From assembly GCF_963676485.1 (NCBI RefSeq), contig NZ_OY781114.1, positions 868,001-932,000 on the forward strand: a stretch of 64,000 nucleotides of DNA. The letters run 5' to 3'. Numbering within the stretch: the first letter of the stretch is position 1; every line of letters starts with the position of its first letter. Positions 26,716 through 37,084 of the stretch are shown piece by piece. Position numbers and translations under genes: made by a program. The DNA comes from an uncultured Cohaesibacter sp. Lineage in GTDB: Bacteria > Pseudomonadota > Alphaproteobacteria > Rhizobiales > Cohaesibacteraceae. Below the pieces are notes generated by a model, which was given only the letters and a program-made list of their open reading frames with translations, was not told the origin of the DNA and did not search any database.

Positions 26716-27393
26716 ATGCGACCATGTGAGCCAAACAAACCTGAAAGCTCCGGCTATGGAGGCGTTGTTGCCTCTACTCTCCTGCACGGACTTTTCCTGT
26801 TTGCACTCATGACCATCGCCCCCAAGCTGCTCCCCTCCCTGCCACCGGAAGATCCGATTTCGGTTGAAATCATAGTGCCCCCTCCTCCGCCGCCAAAACC
26901 AGCAGCATCTCCAGACACGCCTTCTATCGCCCCCGCTCTGTCTTCCCCATCCGAGCAAGCGCCCCCCGAGCCAAAAGTCAGTCCGAAACAGGATAGCCCG
27001 GATGATGGCATGATCCATTCAAGCCAGATCTATTCGGGGCGCGTTCTGGCGCGCGCGGGCAACGAAGAGGCGCTCCATGACTATCGCAATCTGACCGGGG
27101 ACGAGCAGCGCGAGCAGCTCTGCGCACTGGAAGTTCTGGAGCAAATCGCTGCCTGGAACACCGCATACAAGCCTGAAAGGATGGTCACCTATACTTTCCA
27201 AGAGGTACGCTATGAGGGCAGCCATATGATCGCGGACGGGGCGGTTTTCTGGAGCCACGACAATTGGCATCGGGTCAAGTTCGATTGCGAACTCTCCCAC
27301 GACCAAAGCACGGTGGTCAATCTTGCCTTTGCTGTTGGCACCATCGTGCCAAAGAGCGATTGGGAAGACTATTATCTCACGAAATACAAATAG
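26716..27393 (+). CDS. DUF930 domain protein with TonB-like N-terminus
   Basis: A 225-residue protein. One N-terminal membrane helix (VASTLLHGLFLFALMTI) is followed by a Pro-rich linker (VEIIVPPPPPPKPAA) like that of TonB/TolA, then a C-terminal DUF930 domain (about 100-225) with two conserved cysteines (REQLCALEVLEQI, VKFDCELSHDQ) and the aromatic block SHMIADGAVFWSHDNWHRV. DUF930 occurs mostly in Hyphomicrobiales; its function is unknown. Topology puts the domain in the periplasm. Convergent with the hydrolase gene 25 bases on. Confidence 0.82.
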   Translation: MRPCEPNKPESSGYGGVVASTLLHGLFLFALMTIAPKLLPSLPPEDPISVEIIVPPPPPPKPAASPDTPSIAPALSSPSEQAPPEPKVSPKQDSPDDGMIHSSQIYSGRVLARAGNEEALHDYRNLTGDEQREQLCALEVLEQIAAWNTAYKPERMVTYTFQEVRYEGSHMIADGAVFWSHDNWHRVKFDCELSHDQSTVVNLAFAVGTIVPKSDWEDYYLTKYK

Positions 27394-27418
27394 GACAGGA
27401 AAGACGCAGCCCTAGGCG

Positions 27419-28186
27419 TTATGCATCGTCTTCGTCGTCCTCAAAATCGTCAACCGGCTGATCGGGACCGAAATCCATTTCCAGAATCGGCGGATTGGCA
27501 GCGAAGTCAGCAGCAACGCGGGCGGCATACAGCATGTTGCTCTTCATGGTCGCTTCGGATTTACCCGTCGGGCCAAGATCGTGGCTGCCATTGGTGATCC
27601 ATTCAAGGGTCACTTGCGGGGGAAGGTCGATTGCATCCACTTCGTCCCACCAGCCGAAATCGTCGCGTTCACCCTGACAGATCAACACCGGCAGCAGGCT
27701 CTTTTCAAGGGGCTCAAGACGCCAGTTTTCCGGCTCGGATTTACCGATCGGATGGAAGGGATACCCCAGAACCACTACGCCCTTGACCGCCAGATCCAGA
27801 TCTTCGTCGCACGCAAGCATTGCGGCCACACGGCCCCCCATGCTCTTGCCACCGATCAGCAATGGCAGGCCATCCCATGCGCAATTCCAGCTTTCACCCT
27901 GCAGCAATTCTTCCACTGCGCGGAAATAGTGGTGCGTCCAACGCTCAGCGCGGCCAGCCGGGCGGCGTTTGCCATCAACGCGACGACGCGCCATGTAGGA
28001 AAATTCAAACCGTACCACGACAATGCCATTTTCTGTCAGCATGGCCGCAATCCGCTCCATGAAGGAGGCATCCATTGGCGCACCAGCCCCATGGGCGAGC
28101 ATCAAAACCGCACGCGAGCTCCCCTCCGGCTCGTTGATGAGAAAATCAAATGGGCTGTCGGCGGTGATCGGTGCGGGAGTGGACAT
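27419..28186 (-). CDS. Alpha/beta hydrolase, KANL3/Tex30 family
   Basis: A 255-residue cytoplasmic alpha/beta hydrolase with LMLAHGAGAPMDASFMERIA near residue 28, the family-typical FSYMARRRVDGKRR basic loop, nucleophile Ser115 in IGGKSMGGRVAAML, a GERDDFG acidic turn and NGSHDLG carrying the histidine. This is the KANL3/Tex30-type dienelactone-hydrolase-like family; substrates are unknown. The protein ends in a very acidic tail (DDFEDDEDDA). The following gap 28187-28508 (322 bases) up to the next gene holds no recognisable element. Confidence 0.85.
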   Translation of the reverse strand: MSTPAPITADSPFDFLINEPEGSSRAVLMLAHGAGAPMDASFMERIAAMLTENGIVVVRFEFSYMARRRVDGKRRPAGRAERWTHHYFRAVEELLQGESWNCAWDGLPLLIGGKSMGGRVAAMLACDEDLDLAVKGVVVLGYPFHPIGKSEPENWRLEPLEKSLLPVLICQGERDDFGWWDEVDAIDLPPQVTLEWITNGSHDLGPTGKSEATMKSNMLYAARVAADFAANPPILEMDFGPDQPVDDFEDDEDDA

Positions 28187-28508
28187 GGTGCAATCATCTT
28201 TGGTTCGGTTGGCGTGAGGGGCTTTCTATCAGTTTCCATGCAAAAGGCAAAGGGAATCTGCAGATGGGAACGCTGGTGAAGCTTGGCGTTTGCCCGATTT
28301 CCCCACTCGATTACCCCTAGGCAGATTGGCGCTTGTCATAGTCTCTCCCATCCCGAGCACTGCGCTTGCGTCACGACAAAGTGAGAGGCTACGACCAACT
28401 TGCAATTTGCGCAAAAGGTCACTTCTGGCTATAGATGCAAAAAAGCAAAACTATGTCTCGCACCTTGGCATGGCTGGTGGCGAGGCGAGCAACATCTGAA
28501 GGTACACG

Positions 28509-29327
28509 ATGGAAACCGACGGTCTCTTTTCCCTTTTCGGGCTCAGCGAGAGCAGTCTACGGCTTGTGGTGTTCCTGTCGGTTTTTGTCATCATGGCGCT
28601 GGCCGAGTGGGGGCTACCCAAGCGGGATCGCACCATGATGCAGGGGCGTCGCTGGGTGACAAACTGGGGTATTGTCATTCTGGATAGCGTGGTGACGCGG
28701 CTTGTCATGCCGATCCTGCCTATCGGAGTGGCCATCTATGCCACGGATCAGGGCTGGGGGCTGCTCAACTGGATTTCGCTGCCAACTTGGCTTTCCATAC
28801 TCCTTGCCTTTCTCATTCTGGATTTTGCGATCTGGCTGCAGCATCTCCTCTCTCACCGCATTCCGCTGTTCTGGAAATTGCACAAGGTGCATCATGTGGA
28901 TCGGGATATCGATGTCTCAACGGCCCTGCGTTTCCACCCGCTGGAGATCCTGTTGTCGCTGATTTACAAGATGGTCTGGGTGCTGGTGTTTGGTGCTCCA
29001 GCGATTGCCGTGTTCCTGTTTGAAGTGGTGCTCAATGCAGCAGCCCTGTTCAACCATGCCAATGTGCGCCTGCCGGAGACAGCTGACCGGCTGTTGCGAT
29101 TGCTGGTGGTCACACCCGATATGCATCGGGTGCATCATTCCAACCGCCCACGGGAAACCCATTCCAATTTCGGTTTCAATCTTTCCATCTGGGACAGGAT
29201 GTTCCGCACCTATGTGGCCCAACCACAGGACGGGCATGAAGGCATGACCATCGGGCTGGATCCTTATCAGGATGAAAAGCCCAGCCAGTTTTTCTGGTCG
29301 CTACTGCTGCCCTTCTTTCGTCGCTAA
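28509..29327 (+). CDS. Sterol desaturase / fatty acid hydroxylase family protein
   Basis: A 272-residue membrane protein with four or more hydrophobic helices and the di-iron histidine clusters of the family: HLLSH, HKVHHVDRD, FNHANV, and HRVHHSNRPRETHSNFG. Such enzymes hydroxylate or desaturate lipids, sterols or carotenoids with O2. Start at ATG 28509 after AGGTACACG. It stands alone; convergent with a solute-binding protein gene. The lipid substrate cannot be deduced from the sequence. Confidence 0.9.
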   Translation: METDGLFSLFGLSESSLRLVVFLSVFVIMALAEWGLPKRDRTMMQGRRWVTNWGIVILDSVVTRLVMPILPIGVAIYATDQGWGLLNWISLPTWLSILLAFLILDFAIWLQHLLSHRIPLFWKLHKVHHVDRDIDVSTALRFHPLEILLSLIYKMVWVLVFGAPAIAVFLFEVVLNAAALFNHANVRLPETADRLLRLLVVTPDMHRVHHSNRPRETHSNFGFNLSIWDRMFRTYVAQPQDGHEGMTIGLDPYQDEKPSQFFWSLLLPFFRR

Positions 29328-29358
29328 GCGGCCCATCAGTACAGCCCGCGGATCTGAT

Positions 29359-30417
29359 TTAGTAGGTAGCGTAGACATCAAAGGCAAAATGCCTTGCATA
29401 AAGCTCGGCCAAGCGGCCGCTCTGGGCTAGTTTTTGCAGCCCGAAATTGAGCAGGTTGCCCATGTCACCCCGGCCCGCCTTGTAGGCAAAAGCCATGCCA
29501 TCCCCAAAGAAATGATCATCATAATAGGGCTCACCGACAAAGCTGAAAAGTCCATTGCGTTGAGCGGCGATGGGCAGAAGCTGGAAAGCGTCTCCAAAGA
29601 TCGCCACCACCTTGCCCTCTTCCAGCAGATCCCGCGCAGCTCGCAGATCATTGACGGGCACACGGTTGGTCTCCTCAAAATAGGCCCGCAAAAAGGCCTC
29701 ATGCGCCGAGCCCCCGATGACGGCAACCGGCTTTCCTTGCAGGGCTTGCTTATCCGCACGCAAGGGGGTGTCTTTCAGATGCAAAAACCGACCTGGGCGC
29801 TTCAGGAATACATTTGAAAAGGAGACCTTCCCCTGTAGGTCCGGATGGCGCACAAGGCCGGCAAGCGCGGCGTCTGCCTGATCACTCTCCAGCAGATCGG
29901 GAATGGAATCAAACGGCACCACCTTCATGGTACAAGCGATATTGAGCTGCTCACAGAAGGCGCGCGCCAACTCTACATGATAGCCCACCGGTGCACCGGA
30001 TTTATTGCGATAGTTGAAGGGTGGAAAATCCGGAGCGGTAAGAAGGCGCAAGCCATTGTCCATCACCGTCTCGCTGGGCTGTCGCAGGCGCTGGTGAATA
30101 TCGATGAAGCCGTAAAAATCAGCTTTGGCCCAATCTTCGCTTGTTACGGGCTCATCCTGCGTAGGCGAGCGGGCTATGCGTGTCGTTTCCACATCCGCTG
30201 TAGCTCCGTTCGCGCCCTCGCCTGTGGGAGCCTGAGCCACACCCTCCGTCACAAAGGAAAACACCAAGAATAGCATCAAAGCAGGTAGCAAGCTCAGTTT
30301 CAGGCCTTTCCAGAGACCGTTCTTGGTGGCCAAAATACCAGACCATATGCGGCAAATGCTCGCACCGCGCAAAATTTTATCAATTAACAGTGGATTTAAA
30401 GCGGTTGCACAATCCAT
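29359..30417 (-). CDS. Family 3 extracellular solute-binding protein (amino-acid type)
   Basis: A 352-residue protein with an N-terminal membrane anchor or long signal (about 38-60: LKLSLLPALMLFLVFSFV) and a periplasmic binding domain from about 115. Family 3 features are DNGLRLLTAPDFPPFNYRNKSGAPVGYHVELARAF (seen in two parts), LESDQADAALAG and the C-terminal GRGDMGNLLNFGLQKLAQSGR. It would bind an amino acid or similar ligand. No permease or ATPase is adjacent, so it may be an orphan or act with the divergent glycosyltransferase gene; that is speculation. Divergent promoter gap is only 80 bases, A+T-rich. Confidence 0.85.
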   Translation of the reverse strand: MDCATALNPLLIDKILRGASICRIWSGILATKNGLWKGLKLSLLPALMLFLVFSFVTEGVAQAPTGEGANGATADVETTRIARSPTQDEPVTSEDWAKADFYGFIDIHQRLRQPSETVMDNGLRLLTAPDFPPFNYRNKSGAPVGYHVELARAFCEQLNIACTMKVVPFDSIPDLLESDQADAALAGLVRHPDLQGKVSFSNVFLKRPGRFLHLKDTPLRADKQALQGKPVAVIGGSAHEAFLRAYFEETNRVPVNDLRAARDLLEEGKVVAIFGDAFQLLPIAAQRNGLFSFVGEPYYDDHFFGDGMAFAYKAGRGDMGNLLNFGLQKLAQSGRLAELYARHFAFDVYATY

Positions 30418-30497
30418 TTTATGCTCTTTTTGATCTAGTCTAATTCAAATAGTTTTCTGATTTTTATTTGATATAAAATTATTGATCCACCTTTGTC

Positions 30498-33400
30498 ATG
30501 GACTTTCTGAACAAAGCCCCAGATCCGGCACCTCTTGAAGCGGCGGCTATTGAACAAACCGCTCTCGCCTTTGGCGCGCAGGACAGAGATTGTCAGGATA
30601 GGCCGCAGCCCGCAAAACCGGTTCAGCCCTCAGGGCCCGGACCGTCATCACGGTTGCCCTTTCATCTTTCCATTCTGCAATCCTTGCAAAGCTTCGATAA
30701 CCCCTCCTTGCATCAGGCCCTTAAGAGAGCGGCACAATCGGGCGACCCTCTGATCGAACGCTGGACACGTGAGGGGAAACTGGATGAAACACTTTATTTT
30801 GCATGCGCGGCAAAAAAGCTGGGGGTTCCCTTTGTCGCGCAGCCATCCAGCTTTGGCGTTTACCCCCTACCTGATAATTGGCCGATAGAGAAACTGCATG
30901 ATCTATCGTGGATCTTGATCAGGCCGTTTGCGACACTTGGTCATGCTCCGCCTGTGTTCGATAGCCTTTATCTTTGCGCGCCACATGGCAAAGAGCTTGA
31001 TGCTCTTGCGGAAAAGATGGCGTTGGATCCGCAGTTCAAGGAACGCGTGCGGATAACCACCCCCCGGCAGTTGAGGCGCCTGCAGCGGGCTTCAGCCTCA
31101 CAAGCGGCGATGGACAAGCATGTCTTCCGGCTCAAAAAGGAAATGCCGCATCTTTCGGCACACGGCAAGTTCAGGCCGTTCCATTCCTATTGTCTCGTTA
31201 TTATTATCATAGCGCTTGTGGGCAGCAGCCTCGCTTTGTCACCCGTCGGTGTCCTGTTCAATCTGCTCACCATCATGTTGTTCCTGACAATGAGCATTTT
31301 GCGGCTCATATCCGTCTTCTGTTTGCCCCAAACCCGCACAACGCAAGCCTCTCGCATCCGCCCCTTGTTTGATGCGAGGAGAAAGACCAAAAATCCTTCT
31401 GACTGGCCGAGCTACTCGGTGTTTGTGCCCCTGTTTCGGGAGGGGCGCGTGGTGCCGGATTTGATCCATTCGCTCTGCAAGCTCGACTATCCGCGTGAAC
31501 GCCTCACTTGCTATCTTCTTCTGGAAGAGGAGGATGAGGAAACCAGAGCTGCACTTGCCAAAGTCACGCTACCGGCCTTTATCGAGATGGTCGACATTCC
31601 CAAAGGAGGCCCGCAAACCAAACCCAAGGCGCTCAATTATGCGCTCTCCTTTGTTCAGTCGGATCTCACTGTCATCTATGATGCCGAGGACCGGCCAGAT
31701 CCGCATCAGCTCAAGATCGCCGCCCTGCATATGCTGAGCGGGCCACCATCCCTTGCCTGTCTGCAAGCCCAACTGGCCGTAGACAACGCGCGCACCAACT
31801 TTTTAACGCGGCAATTTGCGGTGGAATATTCTGCGCTCTTTGATGGTCTCTTGCCATTTCTTGCCTTCGATCAGCTGGTCGTACCACTGGGCGGCACGTC
31901 AAACCATTTCAGGACCCGCGTGCTCAAGCAGATCGGCGGATGGGATCCGTACAATGTGACGGAAGACGCCGATTTGGGCTTGCGTCTTGCCCGCTTTGGC
32001 TATCGGATCGAAACCATCAGAAGCGATACATGGGAAGAAGCGCCGGAAAGCTATGCTGCTTGGCTCAAGCAGCGAACCCGCTGGTTCAAGGGCTGGATGC
32101 AGACCTGGATCGTACATATGCGCCAACCCCGCTATCTCTATAGAAAACTGGGTAGTGATCGCTTTTTCTCCTTCCATATCATGATCGGCAGCATGCTGCT
32201 GTCAACGCTGGTGCATCCCCTCTACTTTCTCACTTTCGGCATTACGGCCTGGAATCTGGCCCTCTATGGCAGCCAGAACGGATCCTTTTTCTTTGTGCTG
32301 TTGGCCATCAATAGCCTCAATTTGGCGCTTGGCTATGGAGGTGTCATGGTGTTGGGGCGCATATGGGCTGGCAAACGCTATGGCTTTGGCTGGCGGACCA
32401 TATTGGAAATGCCGCTATACTGGCTTTTCATGACGCCTGCGGCTTGGCGGGCTCTGTATCAACTGATGCGCAACCCGCACCATTGGGAGAAAACCGACCA
32501 CGGGCTGTCTTCAACGCGCACCCGGTTGCCACATGCCAAGGTTAGCTCTGGCAAAATGGCATCCAATATGGCAATTTTGCCCAAACTTGGCAGCCATTTC
32601 AAACGGAGACTTTTTTCCATGCGCCGCGATCCCTCCACACCCAAAGGCACCCTGCAAACCATCACCATTTCTTCCAAGGCACTGAAGAATAATGTGCTGG
32701 GTGACAGTTGCGAACGCGAGGTTGTCATCTATACGCCCCACGGCCATGACGGAGCCGGATTGCCTCTTTTGGTCGATCTTGTTGGCTTTACCGCCGGAGG
32801 TCCTGCCCATGTGAACTGGAAGAATTTCGGCGAGAATGTCCCCGAGCGGCTTGATCGGCTCATCGCCTCGGGCGAGATGCCCCCCGCCGTGGTGGCATTT
32901 CCCGATTGCTTCACCCGCCTTGGTGGCAACCAATATGTCAATTCTGCTGCATTGGGCAATTGGGAGGATTTCCTGATCGAGGAAATGACCCCGACCATCG
33001 AAACGCAGATCGGCTGTGGGGGCCCGGGCAAGAGAGGACTGTTCGGCAAATCTTCAGGAGGGTACGGCTCCATTCTCCATGCGATGAAGCATGCCGATTT
33101 CTGGTCGGCAGCGGCCTGCCTTTCTGGCGACATGGCTTTTGAGCTTTGCTATCTGCCCGATATGCCAAACTTGTTGCGTATACTGGCAAAAAAGAAGAAT
33201 TCCATCGAGACTTTCCTTACCGAGTTTGAGCAAGGCCCGAAATATGACGGCAAGGATATTCATGCCCTGATGACGCTGGCCATGGCAGCCAGCTATGATC
33301 CCGATCCTGACGCCTTCTGTGGTATTCGCCTGCCAGTCAATATGCATGATTGCTCACTGATCGAAGAGCGCTGGGCAAGCTGGCTCGAGTGGGACCCTGT

Positions 33401-33635
33401 TATTCTGGCCGATCAACCCGAGGTGATTGCCAATCTCAAGTCCATGAAAGGGCTCTGGCTCGAATGCGGCTATGTGGATCAATATAATCTGGTTTACGGT
33501 GCCCGCCGTTTGCACAGCAAGCTGGAAGCCTCTGGCGTTGCGCATATCTATGAGGAATTCCCGGACAACCATTCCTCAATCGATTATCGCATGGATGTCT
33601 GTTTGCCCTATCTGGTGCGTTCACTGGAGAAATAA
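30498..33635 (+). CDS. Fusion: membrane GT2 glycosyltransferase + C-terminal alpha/beta esterase
   Basis: A 1045-residue protein. Residues 1-220 include a GspE-N-like helical region; two helices lie at about 229-275; a family 2 glycosyltransferase domain follows (about 300-550) with VIYDAEDRPDP, TEDADLGLRLARFGY and the processive-type QRTRWFKGW motif, then three or four membrane helices to about 665. From Met708 (MRRDPSTPKGTLQ) a complete esterase of the S-formylglutathione hydrolase/Fes type begins, with nucleophile Ser852 in GKSSGGYG and a late histidine in PDNHSS. The frame is continuous. Met708 has its own GGAG ten bases upstream, so the esterase may also be made alone. A polysaccharide-making and deacylating pair is the likely role. 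Confidence 0.82.
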   Translation: MDFLNKAPDPAPLEAAAIEQTALAFGAQDRDCQDRPQPAKPVQPSGPGPSSRLPFHLSILQSLQSFDNPSLHQALKRAAQSGDPLIERWTREGKLDETLYFACAAKKLGVPFVAQPSSFGVYPLPDNWPIEKLHDLSWILIRPFATLGHAPPVFDSLYLCAPHGKELDALAEKMALDPQFKERVRITTPRQLRRLQRASASQAAMDKHVFRLKKEMPHLSAHGKFRPFHSYCLVIIIIALVGSSLALSPVGVLFNLLTIMLFLTMSILRLISVFCLPQTRTTQASRIRPLFDARRKTKNPSDWPSYSVFVPLFREGRVVPDLIHSLCKLDYPRERLTCYLLLEEEDEETRAALAKVTLPAFIEMVDIPKGGPQTKPKALNYALSFVQSDLTVIYDAEDRPDPHQLKIAALHMLSGPPSLACLQAQLAVDNARTNFLTRQFAVEYSALFDGLLPFLAFDQLVVPLGGTSNHFRTRVLKQIGGWDPYNVTEDADLGLRLARFGYRIETIRSDTWEEAPESYAAWLKQRTRWFKGWMQTWIVHMRQPRYLYRKLGSDRFFSFHIMIGSMLLSTLVHPLYFLTFGITAWNLALYGSQNGSFFFVLLAINSLNLALGYGGVMVLGRIWAGKRYGFGWRTILEMPLYWLFMTPAAWRALYQLMRNPHHWEKTDHGLSSTRTRLPHAKVSSGKMASNMAILPKLGSHFKRRLFSMRRDPSTPKGTLQTITISSKALKNNVLGDSCEREVVIYTPHGHDGAGLPLLVDLVGFTAGGPAHVNWKNFGENVPERLDRLIASGEMPPAVVAFPDCFTRLGGNQYVNSAALGNWEDFLIEEMTPTIETQIGCGGPGKRGLFGKSSGGYGSILHAMKHADFWSAAACLSGDMAFELCYLPDMPNLLRILAKKKNSIETFLTEFEQGPKYDGKDIHALMTLAMAASYDPDPDAFCGIRLPVNMHDCSLIEERWASWLEWDPVILADQPEVIANLKSMKGLWLECGYVDQYNLVYGARRLHSKLEASGVAHIYEEFPDNHSSIDYRMDVCLPYLVRSLEK

Positions 33636-33836
33636 AGTCTCAAGGGCTATCCGAGAGAAAGCTTGAGGCAAACAGCCTTTCGCCAGATGTGTAAGCGAAA
33701 CAGATGCTCTGAAGGGTGTAACCAAAAGGGCGCTCTTCACAGCATCACTACACTGGCAACAATTCGGTTTACCAAAGCGTTGCAAATCAGATACGGTCGC
33801 ATCAACCCTTTCACCAACTGAAAATTCAACGCCTTT

Positions 33837-35765
<1,929 letters not shown>

Positions 35766-36009
35766 CCGGCATCTATTCCGCCTATATGCCCCGCGGCCCG
35801 AAGCCGCAAGCTTCTGAAATTGCCACAAATCTAGCCTGAAGAGCCTTTGGCACCCCCTTCATCACATCCTGTCAAACTCCCGTGAGACGCCCCATTCCGA
35901 CGAGACATTGCCGCATTCTGATGCCACACTCATCAGAACAAGGCTACCTATTGCCCATTTGGCAGAACGCCCAAGGATCTATCCTGTCTCATGTTTCTGG
36001 AGGAACAAG

Positions 36010-36630
36010 ATGTTTGCCCACGCTCTCAAGTCCGCCCTGCTTGCCTTGTGTCTCATAGCAAGTTCCGCTCTGGTTCAAGCGAAAGAAGCGCCCAAAACTG
36101 CGATCTTTGCTGGCGGCTGCTTCTGGTGCGTGGAGAGCGACTTTGACCATGTGCCAGGTGTGTTGGAAACCGTATCCGGTTATTCAGGCGGCCACACGAC
36201 CGAAAATGTAACTTATAAGAATCACACCGCAGCGGGCCATCGCGAAGTGGTGCGCATCACCTATGACAGCAACAAAATCAGCTATAAAAAGCTGCTCGAC
36301 ATCTTCTGGCGCTCGGTTGATCCGACAGATGCGGATGGTCAATTCTGCGATCGCGGCCATAGTTATACCACCGCAATCTATACCCTGAATGACGAACAGG
36401 CGAAAATCGCGCAGGCTTCCAAAAAGGCGTTGGAGAAAAGCGGAAAACTGGGGGCACCGATCGCAACCGAGATCAGTCCGGCCGGGCCGTTTTTTGTCGC
36501 CGAAGACTATCATCAGGATTATCACGACAAAAATCCCATTCGTTACACCTACTATCGCTTTGCCTGCGGGCGCGATGCCCGCGTGGAAGAGCTCTGGGGA
36601 GATGAAGCCATGATGGGCATAAAGAAATAG
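36010..36630 (+). CDS. msrA: Periplasmic peptide-methionine (S)-S-oxide reductase
   Basis: A 206-residue MsrA with a signal peptide (LKSALLALCLIASSALVQA, cleaved before KEAP), so it repairs oxidised methionines in periplasmic proteins. The catalytic motif GGCFWCVESDF is intact, with the family blocks GYSGGHTTENVTY, GHREVVRITYD, FWRSVDPTDADGQFCDRG and YHQDYHDKNP. The start at 36010 follows GGAGGAA; a 34-residue extension would hide the signal peptide. No MsrB domain is fused. A 9-bp hairpin with a long loop lies just downstream (36644-36688), a weak terminator at best. Confidence 0.95.
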   Translation: MFAHALKSALLALCLIASSALVQAKEAPKTAIFAGGCFWCVESDFDHVPGVLETVSGYSGGHTTENVTYKNHTAAGHREVVRITYDSNKISYKKLLDIFWRSVDPTDADGQFCDRGHSYTTAIYTLNDEQAKIAQASKKALEKSGKLGAPIATEISPAGPFFVAEDYHQDYHDKNPIRYTYYRFACGRDARVEELWGDEAMMGIKK

Positions 36631-36739
36631 CATCACCCAGCAGCAAGGCCCGAATATCTCTTTCCTCTTGTTTGGGCTTTGCCTAGTGTTCTGGCCGATG
36701 ATTTGTTGATTCCCTCTTGGACAGAAGGATACGGACGCC

Positions 36740-37084
36740 ATGAAGCTATTCGGCATCAAGACATGCGACACGTGCCGCAAGGCGCTCAAAGCGCTGGAAG
36801 GGGCAGGCAAACCGGTAACATTTGTGGATTTGCGAGGTGACGACTTTACCAGCCGCGATCTCGATCGCTGGCTTGCCGCTCAAGGCTGGGACACATTGCT
36901 CAACCGTCGCTCCACATCCTGGCGTGCGCTGGACGATGCCGATAAGCAGGATCTGGATGAAGCAAAAGCCCGCGCGCTCATGCTCGCAACGCCCACGCTT
37001 ATCAAGCGCCCCGTGATTGAAACGGATCATGCCATCATCGTGGGCTTTGGCAAGCCCCAGCAAGATGCGCTCCTCAAAAGCTAG
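36740..37084 (+). CDS. ArsC-like (YffB/Spx-type) thioredoxin-fold protein
   Basis: A 114-residue thioredoxin-fold protein starting MKLFGIKTCDTCRKALKAL, with a CxxC rather than the single Cys of true arsenate reductases, and a late PTLIKRPVIETDHAIIVGF. This is the YffB/Spx-like branch of the ArsC family; YffB-type members have weak glutathione-dependent reductase activity and no proved arsenate role. The stop overlaps the stop of the converging diguanylate cyclase gene by four bases (37081-37084). Confidence 0.88.
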   Translation: MKLFGIKTCDTCRKALKALEGAGKPVTFVDLRGDDFTSRDLDRWLAAQGWDTLLNRRSTSWRALDDADKQDLDEAKARALMLATPTLIKRPVIETDHAIIVGFGKPQQDALLKS

